DNA from: Syncephalis plumigaleata
Taxonomy: Eukaryota; Zoopagomycota; Zoopagomycetes; Zoopagales; Piptocephalidaceae
Direction: 5' to 3'
NCBI GenBank assembly: GCA_025201365.1
Contig: JAIXMF010000004.1
Coordinates: 186,001 to 250,000 of the forward strand
DNA length: 64,000 nucleotides
Part shown: positions 12,392-26,524 of the stretch, piece after piece
Position numbering within the stretch: the stretch's first letter is position 1
How the letters are laid out: every line of letters begins with the position of its first letter
Translations under genes and position numbers: made by a program
The notes under the pieces: generated by a model
Told to the model about the DNA's origin: nothing
The model's database searches: none
The model's input: only the letters and a program-made list of their open reading frames with translations

Positions 12392-13724
12392 CGTCGGTTA
12401 TCGATATTAATCGTACTGCTACGCTGGATTGCAGTCAAGTAATACCCAGATGCACGCAGAACACTAATCGGTCACAAGTTCTCCCTAAATCCGTACGGTT
12501 TCAACTTCTAGACAGCGTGGACTGGACACGATAGACTAGTAGCTAGCTGTCCTTGGTAAACAATCACTATCATCAACAGATCAAAACGAGAACGAAGCAC
12601 GCAAGTATGAATAGAGAATTTCACGACAGATCAGTAGTTGGTCGGTTTAAGCGTCGAGACGTTCACCTACACGAAGTAATTGGTAGAGTACTTGACTAAT
12701 CAATTGAGTGAAACAACGATGAGGACGCGATAGAACAAGGCGTTAAAAATGCAAGTCGGGTGTAACCTTAATAATAATAGAGAGCAAGAGAGTGAGAGTG
12801 AGATAGGAGACACCCACACGCTCACACATTAACGCATACAAACACCACCTAGTTCGAAACAACAAACGAGTATTGGAAATAGAAGAAAAACAATAAAGAA
12901 GAGTAGGTACTTTCAATTAACGAGAATACAAAGAATAAAGCTAAAATGATTCCTATAAAGAAAGCTAAATAGATAGATAGAGTGAGGTAGAGAGAGAGAG
13001 AGACACGAAGAGGAGAGAACGGAGTCAAGAGTTGAGTTTAATGCGTGTGTGTGTGTGTGTGTGTGTGTGCAGTAAATGGTGGTCAAATGTGGAATCATTC
13101 AATGTTAGTATTAAAAGATGAGTGTAATTGAATCAAACACCAAATCAATCTGACGAAAAGTGAACTTGGATAGCACTAATTAGAAGCCAAAGAGAAGCAG
13201 GAGAGAGAGAGAAGGAAGGAAGGAAAGAAGGAAATCTGACGAATAAATTACGAAATAACACACACGATAAAGAATGGTGCGCATTACTTACAGCCATGAT
13301 TGCTATGGTAGATAATGACATACATACTGGCAGGAAGCAAACATGAAACAACCCTTGAAACAATCGTTCTGCTTAGATTAGTATATAAAAATAGAATGAC
13401 ATGTTACAAAAAATGGAACCGTATTAGCAATCATTATATCATCACCGATGATGGCTATATCAAGCAGTATCATGTTGAATAGATTGAATGTTGTAAAACA
13501 GTATGATATATCTACTAAACATATGCATAATACAAATGAGCTATCATACATCATCTGCTAGCCAGCTCAATGGCAGCACGGCAAACGAGTATAACTGATG
13601 CCAAGGACGAGTCAGGCATTCCTTATAGTTTTGCCATCTATCAATATGTAAAAAGGAATAAAGCGAATCACATTTCGTAATAAATGATACTCGTATCGTC
13701 TAGTTAGACGAGCAAGTCACTTTA
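12392..13724. other. Long intergenic/5' leader region with microsatellites
   Basis: This holds the upstream region of the LisH-WD40 gene and the 3' flank of adenosine kinase. A (GT)n run lies at 13044-13069, with GA-rich tracts around 12965-13005 and 13200-13230. No ORF has family features. The leader of the corepressor gene is probably long. Confidence 0.5.
13044..13069. repeat. (GT)n microsatellite
   Basis: About thirteen uninterrupted GT units lie in the leader region upstream of the corepressor gene. Confidence 0.9.
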
Positions 13725-15248
<1,524 letters not shown>

Positions 15249-15499
15249 GTTGGTAAGTATTGGGGGAAGCGAATAAACAACACTTGAAGATCAGAGCAGC
15301 AAAGAGAAAGAAAGCAACAATGATTTTGCAAAATTGGAATGGCCTATTGCGTCATCTAATAGGAATGTAGCAAATTATCAAACTGTTAAAAAATGCATAG
15401 ACTGAGATCCCTGTAAATCACAACTGAATTCCGTTGTGTGATTGATTTAACAACACATACACTATGTACGTATGTACGTATAGAAGCTATTATTTATTA

Positions 15500-17957
15500 T
15501 CAAATGATGCATAATGTAAAAATAAAACTAGTATGGCAACGGTGGTCGTGACCAAGATCGACCTGATGATGATGAGATGATGATGGCGGTGGTGGTGGTG
15601 ATCGTGATCGAGAAGGACGCATCCACGAACCACGCTTGACATCACGTTCACGTCCACGAGATGATACGCGATAGTATGGCTTCTGGTAAGGGGAATGAGG
15701 CATTGTATGATAAGTTTGTGCTTGTCTATACTCGTATGGCTGTTGATTAAATGTAGACTGGTCCGTATACGAATCTATCCTGTTGCTATTATCATTATTA
15801 TACATCGTAGTATTTACAGATGCTGTCATGAATGATGAATCAATCGATGCCACTTCTCCAGGTTCCTCTAGAGATACACCTCCCGTCAATGGTGCAGTTG
15901 GTTCATATCCACCTATAGGTGCATGTTGCAAGTAGTGATGATTCTCTGAAGTTAACTCGCTTAATGCGATAATAGAGTATCCTTGTTGAAAATCGAAACA
16001 TGCCTTTGGTCCAAAGCACATTTCCATCCCACCTGTAGTCACTACAATTAGTATACACTTTCATATCATAATAAGCTAGACTATCATTCACTCACTTTGA
16101 TTGATGTACCATCTGGTAAAACTGCATTAGTACGCAATGTTTCACGAGCCAATTTGGCCATGGAATGCGAATGCATAGTCAATATTGCTGACTTGGTGGA
16201 TCGATCAATCTAATGGTAGATAGCATTAGTTATAATAGTAAAAGTAATAATGTCAACTCATGTTACCTTAATACAATTCACCGAACCAAATACAGAGAAT
16301 CGTTCGTTTAGATCATGTTCCGTTATTTGTTCTTGAACACCACCAATATAAAGTGTTCGTCCCAATACTAGTAATATAATTGAGTTGAGTGATAGTAAAC
16401 AGCCATAAACATTATAATTACTTACCTTTTATCTTTTGATCATCTATAGTGGTATCAGGCTTGATGTATTTTGTACTATTGGGATAACTCATGGATGTAG
16501 ATGTAGATGTAGATGCCATGTTGTTATGGTTGTTGTTTAATTGCGATGATTCAGAGAGAGCATTCGATGTGTTGTTTAATCGTAAATCTTTCGAATGGAT
16601 TGTCGACGTGGCAACTTGTCTACGTAGAGAAGGAATAGCACAGTAGATTGAAATGGTAAGAGGAAGGATAAACATAATAGTGTACATGCTTTCATTAGTA
16701 TATAGATGTTCATATTCCAACAGATTCAATATTATAATGCATTAGCATTGCCATGAGTTAGACTGCACGGTGTAAATCAAGAGATATATACAAATGAATG
16801 AATGAATGAATGAATGAGTAACAAGGTCGAACGTTTATTGACGTTCAACCAAAAAGAACAACAACAACGACAACAACAAATATACATGTGCAAATACTCG
16901 CTAATCTCCATTATTATGTTATACTTATTAATAAGCTTACTTACCCAGATATACCATTCACTTCCATGTTAGATGTCATTGACATGCTTGATGCATCAGG
17001 AGAGGAGGCACTACTTAATTGAGATTGTAATAACGAAGCTAGTTGTGGATTCTGTTGTAGTGCAGCCTGCAATAATTGTGACACATTTAGTGTTGGTTCA
17101 ACCGATTGAGACAACAATGACATTGATGCCTGATCATTAGATTCTGTTGCACTATTCGTAGCTTGTTGATCATTTATAGCAGTATTACTGCTACTATTAT
17201 TGATAGCTGATGAATCTACGTTAGTATTGGATTCTATTGGTTGTGATGAATGAGGAGATGATGGTAAATCATTGTCATCTACAGTGTGATGTATGCTTAT
17301 TAATGTCAAATTGATTGTTATATTAGATATACTTACTCTCTTCAACTATAAAGTGGCTATTTCTTATTCTATCAAGAGTTGACTTGTCAAATGTATTGAA
17401 TTTATCCCAGATATCTAGTAGCTTCTACTTTTCGTCTGAATGCATATGCAATATATATAATTGAGATAATAATAGCAAAATAGCATTGTATAGTAGTAGT
17501 AATACCTTGGCTAGTTCACCAGAATCAATAACTAAACGGAACATATCGTCGAGACTACGTGCAAATCGTTGATTATACTCTTTCGTATAATCGATCTGCT
17601 GTCGATCAATCTTATGAGTTGTCTCCAATTTACGTGCTATTGATAAACCACTACGACAAATACTATCGATAATATACAATCCAGTAATCGATATTCGCGT
17701 GGACATTTTCGTATAAATCGTTCCACACTATACACGTTTGCTTTGTAGTTCTAAATCATTTATATTAGTAGTAATAGTATAGCAGTTAGTATACTGATCT
17801 ATAGCTCGTTCACTTATACCAGAAATCAGCTCACATTAGCATATTTAACCGCAAGTTGTGTTAATTGTTCCACCTTGACCGCTTTAACAGGTGGTTTCGC
17901 ACCAAGTAGTGCGTGTAGTTCCTTGTCGAATATCAGTGATGAATCGTGCGTAGTCAT
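15500..17957 (-). CDS. Seb1/Nrd1-type CID-RRM termination factor
   Basis: This is an RNA polymerase II CTD-binding and RNA-binding protein that couples termination and 3' processing in the nucleus. It starts at 17957 (MTTHDSSLIFDKELHALLG). The first three exons form a CID (VERFIRKCPREYRL, GLYIIDSICR, RFARSLDDMFRLV, KLLDIWDKFNTF). A Ser/Gln/Asn-rich linker follows, then an RRM (RTLYIGGVQEQITEHDLNERF, SVFGSVNCIK) with the Nrd1/Seb1 extension FGPKACFDFQQGYSII, and an Arg/Ser/Pro-rich tail. One intron (about 16650-16945) is much longer than the rest. Conserved reading breaks by one base at the CC of 17681-17682 and the AAA of 16013-16015. The His-run tail may also be out of frame: the alternative frame ends in RSWSRPPLPY with a stop at 15528. 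Confidence 0.82.
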
Positions 17958-18154
17958 TATACTCAAGCATTAATATGAGTTACGTCAACATAGAAAGGAA
18001 AGTGAGAGAGCGAGAGAGTAATTAATAAAAAACTAGATAAATGAGTTATTTTATTTTAAATTTGTTTTTCCTATATGTTATACATTACAATTAAACAAGC
18101 TATCGCCTTATTATCTCATATGTCATTATGAACTGTTGCTGTTAGAGAGTAAGC

Positions 18155-19297
18155 TTATTCAAGTAAGAGTTGTGCTCGACACTGAGCCATTCTTATCATG
18201 TCAATCCATGGCATAATATGTTGACATTTACAACAAGTGCATTGTTTCGGCAACAATGATAGCGACAAAGTCAATGATGCTTGAGCTATACAGATTAAAT
18301 GATACACCGTGTTACATCGTTGATACTCGCAGCATATCCAATCCATTGGATTCTATCACTCATTATTTAGTATATCGTGAATTATAATGATAAATCATAG
18401 GTTACATACTGTATACTCTATCGTCTTCTTGCATATATAGCATGGTGTTGTCTGTAACAATAATCGATCATACAGTTGCTGTTGTTGAGCCATGCACACA
18501 CTATCATGACAATCGAGTGGTAGTAAGCAACTATATCCATTACTATGATATTCACTTTATTTTCCTTACCTTGTGCAGTACCACCATCAGCAAATATATA
18601 CGGTAATAGATGATAATCGTCAATAGCTACTAAATGCTGTTAATTTGTACCAATGCCTCACTAGATGAAGAGAAGGATGGGTTTAACCATACGGACAAAG
18701 ACCAGTTACACCATGCGGGTTGAGCAAGCATATCATCCAACACGGCTAGTTCAATGGTACGCGACAACCATAGGCACCGGCTACATAGCGTGTTATTACC
18801 CTCGCTGAGGATGGTTTTCTACGCGTATTTCCCGATGCTTGTTGTCGTGGTATATTGCGTAGTGCTGCAAGTTGACGCGATTTTTCCGGATTTTGCCATG
18901 CCCATTCGAACTACACATGACGACGAACAATAAGTGGATGATCGTTGATTACATTTGAATACGCGTAGGAGAAACACGCGTTATATCACATCACTACCTG
19001 TAAAGCCGCCAACGACTTGAAAACCATAGACGAGTGCCGCTATTGCCCTGTCAGTATAGTCGAGTAAATAATGCTTGTTATGCAAGTTGCCTACTAGTTT
19101 CACGCTTACCATGGTCGTTTCTTAGTAGTTTTCCGTGCACCTTGCGTGAGTTCACCGTTATGTTGACGCAACCGACGAATGGGATCGTTAGTTGAACCAA
19201 CATAGGCATGTTGATAGTAGGAAGCCTGCAACGAATGCAATAAATAGCAAGCGTAGAAATTAGGAATTCCCTCGAGTGGACTATCGTCAGTAAGCAT
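18155..19297 (-). CDS. SLX1: SLX1 structure-specific endonuclease subunit
   Basis: This is the GIY-YIG catalytic subunit of the SLX1-SLX4 nuclease, which cuts branched DNA such as Holliday junctions and flaps. Exon 1 (start 19297) holds the nuclease core: [25 protein letters not shown] and [11 protein letters not shown]. The next parts carry VYGF, LQFEWAWQ and, near the C-terminus, cysteine pairs of the RING/PHD-like zinc domain (CHDSVC, CYICKK, then a Cys/His-rich exon ending [16 protein letters not shown]), which binds SLX4. Introns have GTAAGC-type donors. Two one-base frame breaks interrupt conserved sequence, at the TT of 19017-19018 and near 18804; adding one base at each would restore family sequence. 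No SLX4 partner is seen in the window. Confidence 0.82.
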
Positions 19298-19502
19298 TGT
19301 TGCAATTAAAATGTTATTACGCGTAATAAGGAAATAATAATAATAATAACATTTGAGTTGTACAATGATGATGCCATTATTATACTAAATAAATATTAAG
19401 CAAGTCATTAGAACAGTTTATTTGTTAGTTATTGCTTGATGATAAAGCATATACGTTTTACTGAATCATTTATTCATTTGATATAGCGTCGGCTATATAG
19501 AA

Positions 19503-21258
19503 TTAAGCAGTTTCTTTTAATAGTTCTCTTGCTGATTCACCGAAAACATCCTCACGATCCGCTAAACGACTCCAAAGTGCTCTTGCCTTGTCCATATCTT
19601 TGGCGAGACCGCCTCGACCATAAGCATAGAATTTGCCTAGATTGATCTATTGCCATATTGATTAGTGTCTCTTCCATAAACAGTGCAACAAATACTATCA
19701 TCATGTGCGTGTATACTTACCATGGCTGGTGGAACATTACGCTCTGATGCCATTATCCAGTATTCCACGGCACGTCGTTCGTCTTTTTCCACGCCATCAC
19801 CCATGAAATAGCAGTGTCCGGTGTTGTATAGGGCAGTAGGCATACCTAATGGAATCGAGTAATGGTGAGTACACACATAGCGAATGATATATAACTACAG
19901 CAATTATCATCATCATCGCTTGCTTACCTTGTGATGCTGATTTCTCGAACCAAGAGAATGCTTGTGTTTTCTCGGGTTTACCCGTTGGTCCTTGTCCTTG
20001 AGTAAGCATTACGCCCAGTATATATTGTGCTTCCGCATCCTTAGCCATTGCCGCTTTTTCCAAGTATTCATACGCTTTGGTAAGGTCTTGCGCTACACCA
20101 CCTCGAGACATAAGATACACCTTGCCTGTATACTCGCTAATCAGTAATACTACTACTACTAGTAATAATAGTAGATGACGACTATCTCTACGTGCTTACC
20201 TATTTCCGTATAGCCTGTAGGATGACCTGCCGCACCTACATTTTCCCATAAGGAAAGCGCGCGTTGCACGTCATTTCGTTCACGTAAATATAAAGGCTAG
20301 GTTAAGTTGAGCCACTATCTGCTCTTTATCTTCCGCTAATTGCGATAATAGTGTCTCGGCCTTGTCCAAATCACGCGTAATACCCGGAGGAGCTATAGTC
20401 TGGCATGGTAAGCAATCCAGTGAGCTTAATACAAAGTAGATGCAATATCACATACCCTTGTAGAGCAGTACGGCATAGTTGCAAGTGGATGTTTTATCGT
20501 TGATTCACTTAGTATACGATATAATAATAAAGAGCAAACACTACCATCTAGACATAGTTGTAATCATCAATACAATAAGCATTACAACTATATCTCGTTT
20601 AAAATACATGCACCTACCCTTGGAGTATCGCAATAGAATACTGGCTAAAGTACGCAATGAGGCTACATCATTATTGGCCGCTACATCATCATTATCATCA
20701 TTATCGTTATAATTGTTAGTCATCATCTAGCTTCTAGTAAACCTCATCGGATATTGCTTACCTGCTAATACCGCGTTTTTAAGTGTCGTCCAATCGTCTC
20801 CCTTGACATCCTGCGTCATGCCTTGATGTTGCGCATCAAGTAATAGTGTAGTAACGCGATACGCCAGTTTACTATTGAGCTGCGACTTTTCCTTTTGACT
20901 AATGGCGCGTAGAACATCATCCGATGGCAAAATATCTAATATATATATATTCTTAATCCATGTCCACATACTAGTAGACGATATATATCGACAACTACTT
21001 ACCATCCGCATCCACCTTGCTACTCTCTTCAGGTGTTGCTGCTTGCGAATTAACCGGCATATTACCAAATATACCGCCCATACCTTGTTCGTTCCTCATA
21101 AACAAGGTGGGTTGCGTGAAATATGCCTTATGCACAATTGATACGCGACGCGACAATCTAGGTGTATTTATCACTGGAGTTGCATGTTTATAGGCCGAAC
21201 CTATTGAACTCGAACCAAATAAGCGTTGTCTCGATTGTACTATACGGAACCTAAACAT
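19503..21258 (-). CDS. Mitochondrial Sel1-repeat protein
   Basis: A Sel1-like (TPR-type) repeat protein with a basic, Arg/Ser-rich N-terminus (MFRFRIVQSRQRLF), suggesting mitochondrial import. After a spacer exon (ILPSDDVLRAISQKEKSQLN) come about five Sel1 units, including AYEYLEKAAMAKDAEAQYILG, TALYNTGHCYFMGDGVEKDERRAVEYW, and a final unit with GKFYAYGRGGLAKDMDKARALW. Sel1 repeats are protein-binding scaffolds; the partner cannot be inferred. Seven or more short introns are present. Near 20292-20294 the family reading needs one base removed from an A run (sense T run), the only break of the insertion type noticed. The exon near 20450-20520 could not be placed with certainty. It shares a 127-base divergent promoter with bL19m. 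Confidence 0.75.
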
Positions 21259-21385
21259 TGTAGCTGATTATCAAATAATAGTGGGTGCTATTTGGAAGTA
21301 AGTAAACGAGGAATCTCTCGAGTAAAATGAACATGACGTTTTCCTTTCTTTTTCTTTTCTTTTAACTTACTACATCACCGACATT
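21259..21385. promoter_or_regulatory. Divergent promoter region, Sel1 protein / bL19m
   Basis: Only 127 bases separate the start codons of two divergently transcribed, probably mitochondrial genes. It contains a pyrimidine-rich TTTCTTTTTCTTTTC tract upstream of bL19m. Shared control is an inference. Confidence 0.5.
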
Positions 21386-22126
21386 ATGAATTCCCTAGTG
21401 GGTTCTCTTCGCCAACGTTGGATCCCGCTACTTAATACACCACTCGTTGGAGTGGCGAACGTCGGTATGCGTATGGGTCTTGCTCGATTCACCACTAATA
21501 ATGGTAAGGATCCAATACTATCTTAATAACAACCACAGCGAAGAATAGTATTATTAGTAATCTTTATTATTCTAGGAGTATCGTATGCAGCAGCAGCTGC
21601 CACCACCACCACCACCACTGTCACAGATACTAATCCGATTATTGTACCGGAAAAGCAATTCCCGTTGCCTAAAGGTCCAGTAACGAATCGTAACTTGATC
21701 GAGGTTGTTACCGCGGAACAACTTGAGCGACTTGATCCTACCGGCGAGAAACGCGCGCTTATCTCGCGTCGTAGTCGTACCCACGTTAATGCCGGTGATG
21801 TAGTGATGGTAGAGTCGTATACCTCACGCACCAAGGGTACTACCACTCGATTTATGGGTGTATGCATTGGCATTTACCGTAAGGGCGTGGATAGTGGTTT
21901 GCACGTACGCAACATTATCGAACGTATTGGCGTAGAGTTCCGTTTCCCGGTGTTCAGCCCGATGATCAAACGGATTGAAATTCTAAAACGCGGTGAAGGC
22001 TATCGACGCGCTAAACTATTCTACCTGCGAGAACAACCGGGCAAGGCATTCCAATTGGCCGGTCTTCGTAAACAGCAACAACAACAACAGAAGGCAGCAT
22101 TAGCCGCTAAAGCCAAGAAAGCATAA
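21386..22126 (+). CDS. Mitochondrial ribosomal protein bL19m
   Basis: This is the large-subunit mitoribosomal protein of the bacterial L19 family, 222 aa in two exons (21386-21503 and 21576-22126, joined in phase 1). The N-terminus (MNSLVGSLRQRWIPLLN) resembles a mitochondrial presequence. The L19 core runs from about residue 110 to 200, with GDVVMVESYTSR, FMGVCIGIYRKG, VRNIIERIGVEFRFPVFSPMIKRIE and the YRRAKLFYLREQPGKAF region that is characteristic of the family (RRAKLYYLR). A Gln/Ala/Lys-rich tail ends the protein. The reading frame is clean, unlike several neighbours. Confidence 0.9.
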
Positions 22127-22214
22127 ATGACGACGACGACGATGATGATGCTTATATGTGTTTGTTTGTTTGTTTATCTATCTAATCATTAATAAAAGCG
22201 TAGCATTTATTTCT

Positions 22215-23254
22215 CTAACCAGGTGCAATGGCAAATTGATGAAATTTTCGCGCGTATGCTGTATGCACACGCCAGGTAAAAATGTCATCGACGGCACATC
22301 CGTGAACACCGGGATAAGCACCTAGTCCTGCTACAGGACCGATGGCACCTAATGCATCCAATTGTTGTGGATGCATAATACGAAACATATACGACAATAC
22401 CGTGTCGCGTTTAGTGTAATAAATGAAGGTGCCTTGACGAGCTGGTCCGGCTGCGAGAATATCGGCCACATCCGATTCCGCACAGGCAGGCGCGCACAAA
22501 TGAAGCCAATCGGGTCGTGGATCCATACTCATGTGCTTAGTATCATCATCATCCCGGGTAGTCGAATGGCCTCCTTCAACTCCTTGACTATTCAAGCTAC
22601 GTAATGCCTCGAGTGTATGATGACAACCGAGTGAATGAGCCACCACACGTACACACTTGTACTGACGACGTAATGCTAGTAGGCGTTCTCGTAGTTGATG
22701 AGCACGTTCTCGTGCATGTTGATCCGCCACTCGATACTGATAAGCGATGCGTGCAATGTGCAGGCCAGCATCGACACCAAGTGTGGTAAGCATGGCCGCT
22801 GGATTAATGGCACGTACACCACGACTGGCCAAATAGGCAGCGTAGAGACCGGATGCAATAGTGGCTGATGGACGTGGCCACAAAGAGGATAGTTTACCGG
22901 ATGGCCAACTATATCTAATTGAATAGATTGATCGATTGACTAAGCAAGCATGGTGGAATGCAACTACACACGTATCTTCCTCTTACCCGTAAACTGTACC
23001 TGACCAATGATGTTTCGGTGATAGCATCAATAGTCGATGCGACCACATCCAGTCGTCAAAGTGATCCGAGTTTCTCCTTCGGCTAGAAATCCTTATCATC
23101 TCCATTATTATTACGAGTTACTTAGTAGGATGATCACTAGCAAAATACCTTTAATGTATAGTGTTGCTTGAGTTCCTTCATCATTAGGACGAGATAGAAC
23201 ACGCCATTGCGGTAAGGCTACTTGTGAATAGTGTCTAAGTGTAGTGACTAACAT
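22215..23254 (-). CDS. Alpha/beta-hydrolase (lipase-like, DUF726-type)
   Basis: The core exon (to 22215) encodes VRVVAHSLGCHHTLEAL, a nucleophile-elbow motif (xHSLG) of lipase/esterase-like alpha/beta hydrolases. HLCAPACAESD and HGCAVDDIFTW follow and may carry the Asp/His of a triad. The upstream exons start at 23254 (MLVTTLRHYSQVALPQW) and contain DDWMWSHRLLMLSPKHHW and GYSWPSGKL. The pattern GFL..D..W....YGysWPSG resembles DUF726/TMCO4-type putative lipases, but no substrate can be named. The join of exons 1-2 is clean. Within exon 2 the conserved reading changes frame at the TTT of 23071-23073, where one extra base would restore it. Confidence 0.6.
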
Positions 23255-23603
23255 GATAAACATTTATACTAATATACGAAATGAAATCAGAAAAGATACA
23301 CAGAATGTTGAATGGCTACACATCTCACTTTCCCCTTTTCTCTCCCTCCTTAGATTAACACACTCTATTTATACTTGTGTTGTCATTCCATTTGTAATAA
23401 TAAAGATATACAAACGAAACATCTTTTTATTTAAAATTAACAAAAATCAGCCAAAGAAAAGAAGTAAATAAGAAGAAACAAGCTGATGGACGATAGTTTA
23501 AAATAAAATACACATACACACACAACTCTGTAGATTTACTTGTTATGTGATACAGTAATAAAGTGACTACTGTATTTTACGTATAAATCCACCTATTATC
23601 CTA
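23255..23603. other. Intergenic, no gene seen
   Basis: This is the spacer between the hydrolase start and the 3' end of the F-box-like gene. It is AT-rich and contains a CA repeat near 23510-23525. I see no gene in it. Confidence 0.5.
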
Positions 23604-26524
23604 TCATTTAACGAGTGTTGGTGATAACGAGGCGGGATATTGAAGAATAGACGGCGCTGATCGTGTATGATCAAGTAGCGCTCTTGATGATGAACGTTGA
23701 TCATTGTCATGATTATTCAGCCATAATGATTCTGTTAAACTTTGTGTCGTCTGATCATCATCATCATCATCATCGTGCTCAGCATCATGATCATGAGCAT
23801 CATCGTCATTATTATTGCTGTTGTTGCTGTTGTTGCGTTGCTATCAGTATGATTGTCATGATGATTGATACGGGAATGCAAACGAATATGCTTACTACTA
23901 TCAGCAGACATACGTAATCGATTATGACTGTTCTGTACCGTTTGACGTACCACATCAGCTAATGAGTAGAATAGACGATCAGTGGAGGATACCATACTTG
24001 ATGTAATGGTAGTTGGTGCAGCTACTGTAGTATGTAGTTAGTAGTAGTAGTGTAGTAGTATAGTTATAGTAGTAGTAGTAGTAGTATGTAGCATTGTTAT
24101 TGTTATCTTCTTGATGATGATTACTTGATAATATACGCGGTATCGATGTAGTATCCCTTGCATTAGTATTTTGGTACTAATAGGTTGCTGATTACTATCC
24201 TCCTCATTATTACCACTACTACTATTACTACTATTGCTACTATTGCTACTAATGTTGGGTATAGTCGTTACAGTGCTTGCTGTATTTGCATTGTCAGTGA
24301 ATAGACGATGCTTGAACCAATGTAATGATCGTTTCAATGACCCATTACTAGTACTGCTGTTATTACTATTGCTAGTACTGCCACTATTAACATCATTAGA
24401 TGATAAAGTAAAAGTAGAAGCAGCAGTTGTAGTGGTAGTTGACGATACAGGTGGTGGTATTAAAGCAGCAATATCACATAGGAAACCCTCTGGAACAATC
24501 CATCGCTCGCCATTACGTCGTGGTCTAGGGAAGGTAGGTGGTGGTCCGATATCCGGTCTATTACGATGTACCGAATAGCGTAGTAGACCGTGTGCCTTAT
24601 GTGCCGGTGTCCATTCGTCTTGTTGTCCCGACATGGCAGTGATGGTTCGTTCCTTTAAACTAGCGAACGATTGTGGATCTGACTTATGGAAGAACCAGTC
24701 GAGACTGCCTAGCCCGCGCTTCTTCATCGTATGCTGCAATTGAGTGATGCCTTTCTTTGTCGCGTGTCGTCGACGTGACCTCCAATGCGTGATGGATTTG
24801 GGAAGTGTCCGTTGCATTGTTTAGCAGATGAGTTTACAGGTACAATAACCGTGCCCTCACGTTTTACCGGTAGTTTAGTATGCCATCCAAAGGCAGGCCA
24901 TTCATAGACTTCATCTTCCATCCGATCAATTGTTTCTTTTGATGCGCGACTAGATGATACAGATGAGGCATCAGCTCGATGACGCAATCCTTGTGCAGAC
25001 GATGATGACGCTGTTCCTGTTCTTGTTCTCGTGGTGGGTAGTGTACCATGTTGCACGTTAATACCAGTAGTGGGATAGCGTGGCTAAAGAATCCAGCTCG
25101 ACGTAGATTGCTCCTTGTCAGTAAGGATAGATTAGATCGCACACTCCTAAGCATGGGGGCCGATTCAGGTGGTGTGGTCGATGGTGTAGATGATGGTGCT
25201 GCGGTGGATGCTGTAGGTGCTAAAGCTGTTTGCGATGCATTGGCGGCATTGGCAGCAGCATTGGCAAGTATTCGAAGGCGCTGATGTCGTCGTCTAATCG
25301 AATAAGTGTCAGGAGCCACTGCTGGCGGTGGTAATCGCGTTACACGGCGTAGAAATGCCGATTGCGGATTGTTTGATGCTACAAATGACCATTTGGATTG
25401 AACTTGTCCTGTGGTGCTACAAGTCTCCAATGGTGTTCTTGCCATGTTTGTGGAAGTGCCATCATTTCCGTCAATGCTGATTCCGCTTCTTGATTGGTTT
25501 CGGCATTTGTAGCATTACTACTAGTACTCGCACTACTACTACTACTACTACTAGTAGTAGTAGTAGCTGCATTACTTTCACGTGTTGTTGTTGCTGGTGA
25601 CGGTATAACTGTGGGTAGTAATAGGGTTTGCGAGGGATACTTTGGTGTTGGTAGCATTACTGACCATCCCTGACACCACTCCTCTAGTCCATCACCACGA
25701 CACTGAGGCAGCCCGTTCATTCTCGAGTAAGTATAGCGTAATCCGGTGGCTAGCATTGGCGTAAATAAAAGATGTCCTGCTGTAGGATGGATTGCCCTAA
25801 GACAGAATGCAATATGATAGGCTCTCCCGTTTTCTTGACTAAATCGTAATAGTAGAATGGGTGGGCGTTTTGAGAAATGACGTATGAGTGCGTGTCGAGC
25901 ACATTGACGTAAGCCGACCGATGTCAAGCGTGTAGTAAACGATGATGGTGATGATGGCGATTTACTAGTAGCTAATATATCTACTTTTGTATTGGTAGTA
26001 GTAGTAGCTGTTGTTGTTGTAGCTGTTGTTGTGTCCGGTGATTTCTCCTGCTGACGTGCTGATGTCATTCTATCATTACCAATGGCAGTTGGACGTGAGC
26101 GTAATTTACGTATCCAATCCAATGGCTTAAATGATTGCGTAGATTTCGATTGCTGGTGTGTTGTAGTATGTGCCTTATTTTTATTTGATGATGCTGATGC
26201 TGATGCTGGTGCTGGTGCTGGTGCTGCTGCTGATGATGATGATGCTGATGTTGTTGTATTTGTAACTGGTAGTACTTCAGTGGCTAACCGAAATAGCGTA
26301 GGCAAATCTAACTGATCTAGAATCGCTCCAATAACCTCAGTAGGTAAACAAATGGCATCCTTTGATAGTAGTTGCTTATAGCAGTCTCGTCGTGCTTGTC
26401 CCATCAAATGGCATGGCAGCTTTGTTTTCTCACTGATACTATTATCATCATTGCCAACAACATGAGCATCGGCGTCAAATGTCGGTTTACAGGGATACAA
26501 AAATGGCGACTTGGTATCGTTCAT
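23604..26524 (-). CDS. Large F-box-like protein with low-complexity tail
   Basis: It starts at 26524 (MNDTKSPFLYPCKPTF). Residues 55-85 (ICLPTEVIGAILDQLDLPTLFRLATEV) look like an F-box, which would link the protein to Skp1-cullin ubiquitin ligases. The following region has LLLRFSQENGRAYHIAFCLRA, HHWRLVAPQDKF, KWSFVASNNPQSAF, VYEWPAFGWHTKLPVK, and GERWIVPEGFLCDIAALIPPP, separated by Ser/Thr/Ala/Asn-rich tracts. I do not recognise the rest. It is continuous as coding sequence only if one base is added near 25392-25394, 25080 and 24820-24822. Further frame changes occur in the repetitive tail between 24100 and 23750, which reads through to a stop at 23604. No intron is needed in the main part. 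Function beyond the F-box-like start is unknown. Confidence 0.55.
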
